Origin: Anaerocolumna sp. AGMB13020
Lineage (GTDB): Bacteria > Bacillota > Clostridia > Lachnospirales > Lachnospiraceae
Length of the DNA: 64,000 nucleotides
Direction of reading: 5' to 3'
NCBI RefSeq assembly: GCF_033100115.1
Contig: NZ_CP136910.1
Span: forward strand, 1,426,001 to 1,490,000
A model generated the notes under the pieces. The model saw nothing but the letters and a program-made list of their open reading frames with translations, did not search any database and was not told the DNA's origin. Position numbers and translations under genes: made by a program. Shown piece by piece: positions 57,296-64,000 of this stretch; the first letter of the stretch is position 1; the number at the start of each line of letters is the position of its first letter.

Positions 57296-58345
57296 TTACT
57301 GCTGTACTTTCTTCTTAATCGGGAACAATAAATCCAGCTGCATTTTTTCACTGTTAAAATTCGAATCCTGAACATTATGAAAGAAATTCAGCTGCTCCTC
57401 TAACGCCCAGTCCATTTCTGCATCCGGCAGGTTACATCTCTTTTCTCCCCAGGCAGAGTCATAATCGGGATTATTATGAAATACCCAATCCGCCAACAAT
57501 CCCCAGTGGTCGAATTCATCCATACTGATGGCATGTGCCGCATACAGTCCGCCATAGAACTGCTTCTTTACAAGCGGCTCCGGGACCTCCATATCTTCCG
57601 GAATTGAGACCCACACTTCGTAACCGACTGAGGGTGTACCATATGCTGTATCCCTTGTCGGCATAGGGTTATTAAAGCCAAAATGCCTTGCATCCGGTTT
57701 AAGCTTTAATAAGCCGCTTTCCCTGACAAAATTATCAATTCTTTCCCCTGAATGCATTTCACTGTCTTTTCCCGTATACTGACTGGCTGCTACCGTTAAG
57801 GGTGGTAAATACACAATTCTTATATCCTTTAATGCGTTCAATTCCTTATTGGCTTTGTTTAAATCATTTACGGTCTGATTATCCTGCACAGACTTATCCT
57901 CCACAGGCCTATCCTCCTTGAATTTGATTTTGGTCACAGCAAGTGCCTCCACCACTTTCAAAATTTCAGCATCTCCCAGCAAATCCAGCTTTTTCTTCTC
58001 AGTAATTGTATTTCCAAGCTTCTCAATAAAAACCTCTAATATTTTCTTTATAGTTGATAAGGCAGATATTTCATTGTTGATCTCTTTCAGATTTTCCTGA
58101 AAAATATCTATTGCCAGCAAGGCATCCTCTCTTTTTACTATTTCTGTTATCTGTTTTAAAGGAATTCGAAGTTTACGCAGTATGATTATCTGCTCTAAAC
58201 GGCTGATAGAAGCTTCATCATAGGTACGGTAGGCATATTCCTCTTTCTTGATGCTTGGCAGCAGTCCGATCTGTTCGTAGTATCTGAGAGTTCTGGTTGA
58301 TACGTTGAATAATTTTGACACTTGACTGATTGTAAGAAGTTCCAT
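57296..58345 (-). CDS. MerR-family regulator with GyrI-like ligand domain
   Basis: A 349-residue protein; the ATG at 58345 follows AAGGAGATAGC, and the longer open frame upstream is rejected. Residues about 1-70 are a MerR HTH (LTISQVSKLFNVSTRTLRYY), 80-150 a coiled coil, and about 190-345 a GyrI/effector-binding domain (RIVYLPPLTVAASQYTG, then ADWVFHNNPDYDSAWG). It is a multidrug- or ligand-sensing activator in the BmrR/BltR style. No drug transporter is next to it. Confidence 0.9.
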   Translation of the reverse strand: MELLTISQVSKLFNVSTRTLRYYEQIGLLPSIKKEEYAYRTYDEASISRLEQIIILRKLRIPLKQITEIVKREDALLAIDIFQENLKEINNEISALSTIKKILEVFIEKLGNTITEKKKLDLLGDAEILKVVEALAVTKIKFKEDRPVEDKSVQDNQTVNDLNKANKELNALKDIRIVYLPPLTVAASQYTGKDSEMHSGERIDNFVRESGLLKLKPDARHFGFNNPMPTRDTAYGTPSVGYEVWVSIPEDMEVPEPLVKKQFYGGLYAAHAISMDEFDHWGLLADWVFHNNPDYDSAWGEKRCNLPDAEMDWALEEQLNFFHNVQDSNFNSEKMQLDLLFPIKKKVQQ

Positions 58346-58396
58346 TGCTATCTCCTTTGTAAACCTGTGCGCATCGGTTTGATATAAGTATATCTG

Positions 58397-58411
58397 TTGA
58401 CGTGGCGTCAA
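58397..58411 (-). promoter_or_regulatory. Palindrome TTGACG-N3-CGTCAA in the MerR promoter
   Basis: A perfect 6-bp inverted repeat overlapping a -35-like TTGACG, with TATATC 19 bases beyond. The long spacer is the sort that MerR proteins untwist. Confidence 0.45.
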
Positions 58412-58610
58412 AGTAAAGCTTAATTTTATAAGTTTTTTCGTCTTTAAAATATTATCATTAAATCTTCCTATTTCAAAAGTCAGGTGCTTCTTTTCAGAGA
58501 CAGATTTCCTTTTCGCTTTAGTCATCTCCTGTGAAAGCAAACTATCGGTCCTTCCAATCTATCTATGTAACCTATTAAAAGAAAAGAAATATTTCCAGCT
58601 CCCAACGAAA

Positions 58611-58646
58611 TAAAAAGCCTGAGAAAATTTAACTTATCCTCAGGCT
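58611..58646 (-). terminator. Intrinsic terminator of the GNAT/DUF503 operon
   Basis: AGCCTGAG pairs with CTCAGGCT on the minus strand, followed by TTTTTATTT, 22 bases after the GNAT stop. Confidence 0.9.
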
Positions 58647-58667
58647 CCGTTTTGTATGCTGCTTATT

Positions 58668-59153
58668 CTATTCTCCCGCCAATTCGGCAATATTTTCTCC
58701 GGAAAGACGGTAAGTTCTCCATTCGTCCATATGCTTCGCTCCAAGACTTTCGTAGAAGGCAATAGAGGGAGCATTCCAGTTTAGGCAGGACCATTCTAGT
58801 CTGGGACATTCTCTTCTTCTGGCCTCTTTTGCTACTGCGGATAAGAGTGACTTGCCATAACCTGTTCCTCGGAATTCCGGTTTCACATAGATATCCTCCA
58901 GATAGATACCTGCTTTTCCGGTAAAGGTCGAAAAATTGTAGAAATAGAGAGCATAGCCAATTGGCCTGCCATCGTATTCCGCTATTAATACATTCGCTGC
59001 TTTCTGCTCAAATAGGGAATTCTTCAGGATTTCCTCTGTAGCAGTGACCAGGTTTTCCATTTTCTCATAAACGGCCAACTCTATGATAAGCTCCAGGATA
59101 ATCCTGATATCTGTTTCCTTTGCTTCTCTGATCGTAAACTTTGTATCACTCAT
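58668..59153 (-). CDS. GNAT N-acetyltransferase (diamine/small amine type)
   Basis: A 161-residue protein. IREAKETDIRIILELIIELA is the N-terminal helix, GIYLEDIYVKPEFRGTGYGK holds the acetyl-CoA loop, and RLEWSCLNWNAPSIAFYESLGA is the substrate strand. The pattern fits spermidine/spermine-like N-acetyltransferases (WSCLNWN). The substrate is inferred only. It lies 18 bp after the DUF503 gene. Confidence 0.9.
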   Translation of the reverse strand: MSDTKFTIREAKETDIRIILELIIELAVYEKMENLVTATEEILKNSLFEQKAANVLIAEYDGRPIGYALYFYNFSTFTGKAGIYLEDIYVKPEFRGTGYGKSLLSAVAKEARRRECPRLEWSCLNWNAPSIAFYESLGAKHMDEWRTYRLSGENIAELAGE

Positions 59154-59171
59154 TGGTATCCTCTCACTTTC

Positions 59172-59453
59172 CTATAGGATTTCTCTTTCGGTTCTTGTTA
59201 CTTCTCCTTCGGTGTTGCTATCCACAAAATCCAAAACATTATTTAGCATACTGTCTGCCGTTTTATTGTCTAAAGCCACGCAGGCAATACCAAATACTGC
59301 TGTCTGATGGGTATCCTGTTCCTCTACCTCAGCAACCGAAACATTATATTTATTTCTGATTTTCTGGCACAGACTCTTAACCACCATCCGTTTTTCCTTA
59401 AGGGAATGCACCCAGGGGAGATACACCCATATCTGCAGGGTTCCTATTTTCAT
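59172..59453 (-). CDS. DUF503 protein
   Basis: A 93-residue protein matching the small DUF503 family (KEKRMVVKSLCQKIRNKYNV, then VSVAEVEEQDTHQTAVFGIA). Members are widespread in Firmicutes with an alpha/beta fold and unknown function, often beside rbfA/infB. It is 10 bp after the SagB-type gene, in one operon. Confidence 0.88.
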   Translation of the reverse strand: MKIGTLQIWVYLPWVHSLKEKRMVVKSLCQKIRNKYNVSVAEVEEQDTHQTAVFGIACVALDNKTADSMLNNVLDFVDSNTEGEVTRTEREIL

Positions 59454-59463
59454 AGTCTTTTAT

Positions 59464-60237
59464 TTACGCCTCAATCTTTCCCACAGATGCAGCATATACG
59501 CTATATTCACTATCTTCTTCTAAATCAACCGCTGCCAGCCCAAGCAGACTGTCTGTAAGCTGCTGGTCATATGCTCCGATAGCACATACACCGCAGCCGA
59601 TGGCTTCTCCTGCCAGATACAGATTCTGACAGATATGTCCTACATCGATTAGTGCATACTTCTGAGCATTCACCGTATATCTCCATTCGCTGCGGTAAGG
59701 CACTACTGTCCATACAAAGCTCACTGGTGCACCCGCTGCAAAGCTCTGTCCGTAATATGCCCTTGAAACCTTGCTTATCTGATCTTCATCCTCTCTGATC
59801 AACTCCAGTTCATGGGATAATGGGAGGTAATGGTATAAGCCTTGTTTCAAACCTTCAACTTTGTTAATAAAGAGGTAGGTCTCAAAGGGATGTCTGGCTC
59901 CCGCAGAGGGAACCGTACGAAGAGTTGCTTTACGCTTATTTCCGATTACATTCTTAACTCCCTGGGTTGCCCATAAAAGGAAGGACAGCTCTTTATAGGA
60001 TATACTTTCATCTGCGTATTTTCTTCTGCTGGTTCTATCATTCAGAATGTTTAAATAATCCTTTTTAACAATAATATCTTCAAAGTCTTTGGAAAGCTCT
60101 ATAACTGTTTCAGCAGATTTCTCATTTGACAGTAACGGCTGTGGTAAGCCTTTCTTTTCGTCACTTTCGATTTCATAATCGGATGACTTCATGATTTCCC
60201 TTCCCTGAATAATTTTTTGTTTGTAGATGTTCTCCAT
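59464..60237 (-). CDS. SagB/ThcOx-type nitroreductase-fold dehydrogenase
   Basis: A 257-residue flavoprotein; the ATG at 60237 has AGGAG seven bases away and beats one two codons upstream. DRTSRRKYADESISYKELSF and LLWATQGV are the SagB start, and RTVPSAGARHPFETYLFINK is the FMN-binding segment. GEAIGCGVCAIGAYDQQL has the C-terminal Gly/Cys loop. In RiPP clusters it oxidises azolines, but here there is no precursor, cyclodehydratase or leader domain, so it is a stand-alone member with an unknown substrate. Confidence 0.88.
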   Translation of the reverse strand: MENIYKQKIIQGREIMKSSDYEIESDEKKGLPQPLLSNEKSAETVIELSKDFEDIIVKKDYLNILNDRTSRRKYADESISYKELSFLLWATQGVKNVIGNKRKATLRTVPSAGARHPFETYLFINKVEGLKQGLYHYLPLSHELELIREDEDQISKVSRAYYGQSFAAGAPVSFVWTVVPYRSEWRYTVNAQKYALIDVGHICQNLYLAGEAIGCGVCAIGAYDQQLTDSLLGLAAVDLEEDSEYSVYAASVGKIEA

Positions 60238-60393
60238 GTACATTCTCCTTCTTGTTGTATCTTTGCTTCAAGTCTCTTAACGATAATTAACAATTTGAAA
60301 TTTTTCATGCTATGCTGTTAATTATCCTATGTCTGAGGTGTGTCTGAAAACTGCATGGAATTTCCAAACATCTCCTGCGGATTGCGCACAAGT

Positions 60394-61458
60394 CTACCTC
60401 TTAAGGTTATCCAAAAAGTAGCGACATAAACTATCTGTTCCATTTGGTGTTGTAGCCCAGGAAGTTACCAGACGTATAGCGCTGTGGTCTTTATCTATTC
60501 TCTTCTGCACGGAAAATACGAATTCCTCTTCTAATTTTTCCAAAAAGCTGTCGGGTAAGATGGGAAACAGCTGATTACTTACAGGAGGGGTCAAAAATTC
60601 CACTCCCAATGAAAGAAGTGTCTCCCTGATCTTTTCTGCCATTGCATTGGCGTGGTATCCAAGCTCAAAATACAGATTATCCTGAAATAAAGCTTGAAAT
60701 TGAATACCGGCTACAAAACCTTTTGCCATGAGAGCACCTCTTTGTTTGATAAGAAAGCGAAAATCTCTTTTCAGCTCTTCCTTAACGATTACCAGTGCCT
60801 CTCCCAGCAGGGCACCATTTTTGGTGCCACCGATATAAAAGACATCTGTAAGCTCAGCGATATCTGATAGTTCCAGATCATTTGCCTGTGAGGTAAGTGC
60901 AGAAGCAAGCCTTGCCCCATCCAGAAAGAGCAGCAGCCCTTCTCTGTTACAGATTTGGCGTATTTTGTAAAGCTCTTCTTTGGTATATACAGTTCCAAGT
61001 TCAGTGGAATCTGATATATATACCATTCCCGGTCTAACCATATGTTCATCTGTGTGGTAATCAACCGCAGCCTTAATTGCCTGGGGTGTAACCTTTCCCA
61101 TCTCATTCGGTACTGTTATTACTTTATGCCCGGTAGCTTCAATTGCGCCTGTTTCATGAACATTTATATGACCGGTATCTGCAGCTATAACAGCTTCAAA
61201 AGGACGCAAAAAGGAGGATATAACCAGCAGGTTAGTCTGAGTTCCTCCGGGAATAAAATGAATATCCACTTCCGAAAGGTTCTGACTGCTTGCCGGTCTA
61301 TCCTGCCCTTTTGTTAAATGCTTCTTTATATATTCTTTTGCTTTTATTGTATGTGTATCTTCTCCGTAGCCTGCATTTTGTTCCAGATTGCTCTCTATTA
61401 ACAGTTCCAAAACCTTAGGATGGGCTCCTTCGCTGTAATCATTCATAAAACTGTACAT
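60394..61458 (-). CDS. Threonine aldolase-family (beta-eliminating lyase) PLP enzyme
   Basis: A 354-residue protein with GGAGG before the ATG. YSEGAHPKVLELLIESN is the N-terminus of low-specificity L-threonine aldolases, FLDGARLASALTSQ the cofactor-phosphate side, and GGTKNGALLGEALV contains the Schiff-base Lys. It splits L-threonine/allo-threonine to glycine and acetaldehyde. It may be co-transcribed with the SagB-type gene 156 bp downstream, though the gap is large. Confidence 0.9.
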   Translation of the reverse strand: MYSFMNDYSEGAHPKVLELLIESNLEQNAGYGEDTHTIKAKEYIKKHLTKGQDRPASSQNLSEVDIHFIPGGTQTNLLVISSFLRPFEAVIAADTGHINVHETGAIEATGHKVITVPNEMGKVTPQAIKAAVDYHTDEHMVRPGMVYISDSTELGTVYTKEELYKIRQICNREGLLLFLDGARLASALTSQANDLELSDIAELTDVFYIGGTKNGALLGEALVIVKEELKRDFRFLIKQRGALMAKGFVAGIQFQALFQDNLYFELGYHANAMAEKIRETLLSLGVEFLTPPVSNQLFPILPDSFLEKLEEEFVFSVQKRIDKDHSAIRLVTSWATTPNGTDSLCRYFLDNLKR

Positions 61459-61548
61459 TCTGTCTGCCTCCGTACTATAATTAGTTATCTTATAGGAATT
61501 CCGTCTAATACTTTATTATAGCCTCAGAAACCACTAATTGCAAGCTAC

Positions 61549-61629
61549 TTAGCAGGCAAAGATAATCAACATTAGCATTATGATAAAGAGCATATTAAGT
61601 TTTCGTTCCATATACTGTTTTACATTCAT
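61549..61629 (-). CDS. 26-residue membrane peptide in the manganese locus
   Basis: MNVKQYMERKLNMLFIIMLM and six more residues, ending in Ala-Cys. A single hydrophobic segment follows a short charged head. AAGGAGGAGG stands 4-5 bases before its ATG, the strongest ribosome site in the window, although the gene is very short. It lies 3' of the DtxR gene on the same strand. It could be a regulatory membrane peptide for a transporter. Confidence 0.55.
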   Translation of the reverse strand: MNVKQYMERKLNMLFIIMLMLIIFAC

Positions 61630-61649
61630 AAGCCTCCTCCTTTATTTGC

Positions 61650-61870
61650 GTTATTTTCTCACGTCCTATTTCTCACCTCTTATTTCTCACGTCCAATTTC
61701 TCAAGTTTTTTAGCAAATTTTTTTCTCAAGTCCTATTTTTCACATCTTATTTCTAATGTCCAATTCCTCAAGTTTTTTCACCAAATCTTTTTTCTCAAGT
61801 TCTATTTCTCACCTCTTATTTCTCACGTCTCACTTCTCAAATCTTATTTCTCACCTCATCCTTTCTCATC
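61650..61870. repeat. Degenerate tandem repeat, TATTTCTCACxTC-type
   Basis: About 16 imperfect units of TATTTCTCACxTC / TTTCTCAAGT, some 10-12 bases each and occasionally grouped into about 65-base higher blocks. It fills most of the gap between the 26-residue gene and the DtxR stop. On the minus strand it reads as a GA-rich purine tract (GAGAAATA). Confidence 0.8.
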
Positions 61871-61923
61871 AAAATTTACTTTTTTCATTCTTTTACGTCC
61901 TGTTATAGTTTTTTGCTACTAAT

Positions 61924-62568
61924 CTATTCTTCAACAAAGACCAAACCTGCTGCCTTAAAGCTTAACTGCTGCTCTTTCCCATCCAGTTCAATCGTAACCG
62001 GTCCCTCATACGCACCATATTTTCGAACCGTCACTGTGCTTCCTATATGGACACCCAGCCCTTGTAAATAATCCATTAATTCATTTTCTTCTGTTACTCT
62101 TCTTATATGAGAGGTCTCTCCTACTTCCATTTCTGTAAGACTTTTCAGCAAAATTGTTTTTACATCCCCATCTGCTTTTGGAATTACATTCCCATGAGGG
62201 CAGTAAGCAGGATTTCTAAGATATTCGTCCAGCCGGTCTATCAGTCTCTTAGGAGCTACATGTTCTAATTTTTCTGCATCCTCATGAGCTTCGCTCCAGC
62301 TATAACCAAGCTGCTCGATTAGGAATACCTCCCATAATCTATGTCCTCTCAGAAGGGTAATCGCATACCTGATACCCTCTGCTGTTAATTTGGAGCCTTT
62401 GTAGGGTTCATATTCTATCAATCCTTCTCTACCAAGTCGTATAAGCATCTCCGTAACTGAAGCAGGTGCTATATTCAATACTTCTGCTATCTGCTTGTTG
62501 CCTATCTGGTGTTCTCCGCCCCCTAATTTATATATTTCCTTTATATAATCTTCTTTGTTACGGGTCAT
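61924..62568 (-). CDS. DtxR/MntR-family metal-dependent regulator with FeoA domain
   Basis: A 214-residue protein: HTH (IGNKQIAEVLNIAPASVTEM), metal/dimer domain (GHRLWEVFLIEQLGYSWSEA, then EDAEKLEHVAP with the metal-binding Glu and His, and CPHGNVIP), and a C-terminal FeoA/SH3-like domain (GLGVHIGSTVTVRKYG). It represses metal uptake genes when Mn or Fe is plentiful. Its place next to mntP suggests manganese. Confidence 0.92.
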   Translation of the reverse strand: MTRNKEDYIKEIYKLGGGEHQIGNKQIAEVLNIAPASVTEMLIRLGREGLIEYEPYKGSKLTAEGIRYAITLLRGHRLWEVFLIEQLGYSWSEAHEDAEKLEHVAPKRLIDRLDEYLRNPAYCPHGNVIPKADGDVKTILLKSLTEMEVGETSHIRRVTEENELMDYLQGLGVHIGSTVTVRKYGAYEGPVTIELDGKEQQLSFKAAGLVFVEE

Positions 62569-62643
62569 GTTCTTTACTCCTTTTAGGTATACCTAATTTA
62601 ATTTTATTATAACCCAAATTTTATTTTTAGCAAGCTAATTTAA

Positions 62644-62683
62644 AAAGAAAAATGATATTACCCTATTTTTAGGCAATATCATT
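62644..62683 (-). terminator. Intrinsic terminator of mntP
   Basis: AATGATATTGCC pairs with GGGTAATATCATT on the minus strand, followed by TTTTCTTTTT. Confidence 0.85.
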
Positions 62684-62711
62684 CTCAGGATAAAAATATC
62701 TATGTAAGGAA

Positions 62712-63296
62712 TTAACCAATAATTCCAAGGTGCTCAAGGAGTATTTTAACACCAAGACAGACCAGTATGGCGCCACCGGCCATTTCCGCCTTTGATCTTA
62801 ATTTTCCGCCAAAAATATTACCGATAATAACACCAGCTGCTGCAATCAAAAAGGTTATAACACCTATAAAGGAGGTAGCTATGAATATATTCACCTTCAG
62901 AAATGCAAAAGTTATACCCACTGCCAGCGCATCTATGCTGGTTGCCACTGCCAATATCAACATGCCCTTCACTGCAAGAGTATTATCCGGCTCATTGCAA
63001 TCACAGTCTTCTTCTTCCTCTTCCTCTTTTATCGAACCTTTTATCATATTGATTCCTATAATACCCAATAAGATAAAGGCTACCCAGTGGTCTATGGCAT
63101 TAATCTTACTGCTGAACTGTTTGCCGAGAAAGTAACCGATCATAGGCATTCCTGCCTGAAAGATTCCAAAGTATAAACCAACTACAATAGGATGTTTTGC
63201 TGTGATTTTCTTAATTGATAAGCCCTTACAGACAGCTACTGCAAAAGCGTCCATTGCCAAACCGATAGCTAAAATAAGTAGTTCTAACAAATTCAT
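62712..63296 (-). CDS. mntP: MntP manganese efflux pump
   Basis: A 194-residue membrane protein with six helices. [17 protein letters not shown] and [15 protein letters not shown] are the two MntP signature helices with the metal-binding Asp. An acidic, Cys-containing loop ([14 protein letters not shown], about residues 91-104) is inserted between the halves. It exports manganese across the cell membrane. The leader carries a manganese riboswitch and terminator, so it is induced when manganese is high. Confidence 0.96.
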   Translation of the reverse strand: MNLLELLILAIGLAMDAFAVAVCKGLSIKKITAKHPIVVGLYFGIFQAGMPMIGYFLGKQFSSKINAIDHWVAFILLGIIGINMIKGSIKEEEEEEDCDCNEPDNTLAVKGMLILAVATSIDALAVGITFAFLKVNIFIATSFIGVITFLIAAAGVIIGNIFGGKLRSKAEMAGGAILVCLGVKILLEHLGIIG

Positions 63297-63358
63297 GCCT
63301 ATCTCTCCTTCTCACTGATACTTCACCTTTTACCGCCAATATCTATTATATATCGCAT

Positions 63359-63399
63359 AAAAAAGACTTACCTGCAACTTTGACGCTGCAGGTAAGTCT
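63359..63399 (-). terminator. Riboswitch-controlled intrinsic terminator before mntP
   Basis: AGACTTACCTGCAG pairs with TGCAGGTAAGTCT and is followed by six T. It lies between the aptamer and the mntP ribosome site, where a metal-bound aptamer would prevent its formation. Confidence 0.92.
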
Positions 63400-63404
63400 C
63401 GTTA

Positions 63405-63482
63405 TTTAAAATAAAACCAGATAACCCGTTGGTTACCAGCATGTTGGCTTTATTGCACATAATCGGCTAACTACTCCCTTAC
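63405..63482 (-). ncRNA. yybP-ykoY manganese riboswitch aptamer
   Basis: On the minus strand AAGGGAGTAG, then GCCAACATGCTGGTAACC and AACGGGTTATCTGG, match the conserved loops of the yybP-ykoY aptamer. The location directly before the terminator and mntP, its best-known target, makes the call strong. Confidence 0.85.
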
Positions 63483-63727
63483 TACAATAGATAAATCATA
63501 ACTGATTGCAAGGGGAATGTCAATTATTTTTTGGGTGAATATGGATATTTTTAGGTTGTGGCGAAGGAGCGCTGTTAAGTTATCACAGTCCACTGGCTGT
63601 GAGCCCAGACAGTGGTATAATCTGGCCTGGTCGCAACTGTCGTGAAGTGTCATAAAAACCTTCAATAGAAAATCCCCAAACAGAAGCCAATACTCAGCTA
63701 TTACCTAATCTCATTTAAATCTTAATA

Positions 63728-64000
63728 CTAGTCTGTAGTTACCATATATTCTGAATCTTTGAAATGTTTTTCATAGATTGCCCTGCTGCAATTGGTGGTT
63801 ATATAGATTCCATCTTCGGCATAGTCAAGACTGCTTACGGAGGTGTTTTCTTTTAGGTAGGCTACCCACTTGCTGTCACTGTAGCTTATTCGAAGATTGA
63901 TGTTCACATTTTCCTTAAAGAGTCGCTCTGCTATAACTTCAATCAGTCTTTTCAGGTCTTCTTCTGATTTAGCTGACAGTAAGATACTGTTCTCTTCTTC
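63728..64000 (-). CDS. hflX: HflX-like GTPase, C-terminal 90 residues (cut by window edge)
   Basis: The frame enters from the right with ILLSAKSEEDLKRLIEVIAE, the SAK guanine-specificity motif (G5) and the following helix of a GTPase, and ends with GIYITTNCSRAIYEKHF. The arrangement suits the HflX C-terminus, which binds the ribosome for splitting or rescue. Only the end is seen, so another translational GTPase is possible. Confidence 0.7.
   Translation of the reverse strand, partial: EEENSILLSAKSEEDLKRLIEVIAERLFKENVNINLRISYSDSKWVAYLKENTSVSSLDYAEDGIYITTNCSRAIYEKHFKDSEYMVTTD

Noticed and set aside
59464..61458. RiPP biosynthesis cluster around the SagB-type gene
   Set aside because: No precursor, cyclodehydratase, peptidase or exporter gene is present on either side.
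61650..61870. CRISPR array
   Set aside because: The units are short, run directly into one another, vary in sequence and have no spacers or cas genes.

Overview
The window looks like a chromosomal segment of a low-GC, Gram-positive anaerobe of the class Clostridia, most likely a Lachnospiraceae-type plant-polysaccharide or gut organism. The grounds are A+T-rich DNA, AGGAGG-type ribosome binding sites, secreted BIG2 and lipoprotein-type GH3 proteins, a GH31 glycosidase, VanZ and DUF1538 proteins, many AraC/LysR/MarR regulators and a manganese riboswitch. No rRNA, tRNA or CRISPR array is visible. The species cannot be named from sequence alone.

Layout. 1-5.6 kb: a partial HAD phosphatase, a GH31 alpha-glycosidase divergent from its AraC regulator, and a flavodoxin-fold oxidoreductase divergent from an HxlR regulator. 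5.6-17.6 kb: a LytTR response regulator, a secreted pre-peptidase-type protein, a secreted double DJ-1/PfpI protein next to an AraC gene whose ribosome binding site lies in a long palindrome, a D-2-hydroxyacid dehydrogenase, a methyltransferase, a membrane diguanylate cyclase, a transglutaminase-like protein and another AraC regulator. 17.6-22.7 kb: a flavin-based reductase locus. An FMN reductase and a three-domain (FMN reductase, FMN-bind, FAD-binding) reductase are divergent from a LysR regulator and ApbE, the enzyme that attaches FMN covalently to FMN-bind domains.

22.7-32.9 kb: two tiny ORFs, LysR, DJ-1 and flavin reductase/MarR genes (with a near-consensus promoter and a perfect palindromic operator), a short UvrA-like ABC protein with its own MarR partner, and decayed PhzF and TetR genes. 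33-40.6 kb: an operon of an HscC-type Hsp70 and a J-domain/ankyrin protein, then a broken TIGR02679 (Wadjet-neighbourhood) gene and a large SF1 helicase. 40.6-50.2 kb: an accessory region with long gene-poor stretches, an ISL3 remnant, a full-length IS3-family element inserted cleanly into an Imm22 immunity gene, a HEAT-repeat protein, a VanZ-like protein, a gene broken by a stop codon, and a dispersed repeat family of which three copies flank these genes in one orientation.

50.2-64 kb: mostly ordinary core genes. These are an RlmD-type rRNA methyltransferase, a DUF1538 membrane protein co-transcribed with two PII-like regulators, a GH3 lipoprotein, small metal and MerR regulators, a GNAT/DUF503/SagB-type/threonine aldolase cluster, and a manganese locus. 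The manganese locus holds a DtxR-family regulator, MntP behind a yybP-ykoY riboswitch and terminator, and a 26-residue membrane peptide. The C-terminus of an HflX-like GTPase runs off the right edge. No wholly new multi-gene system can be proved here. The best candidates for follow-up are the DUF1538-PII-PII operon, the HscC/J-ankyrin pair, the repeat family around 46-50 kb, and the ApbE-linked reductase.
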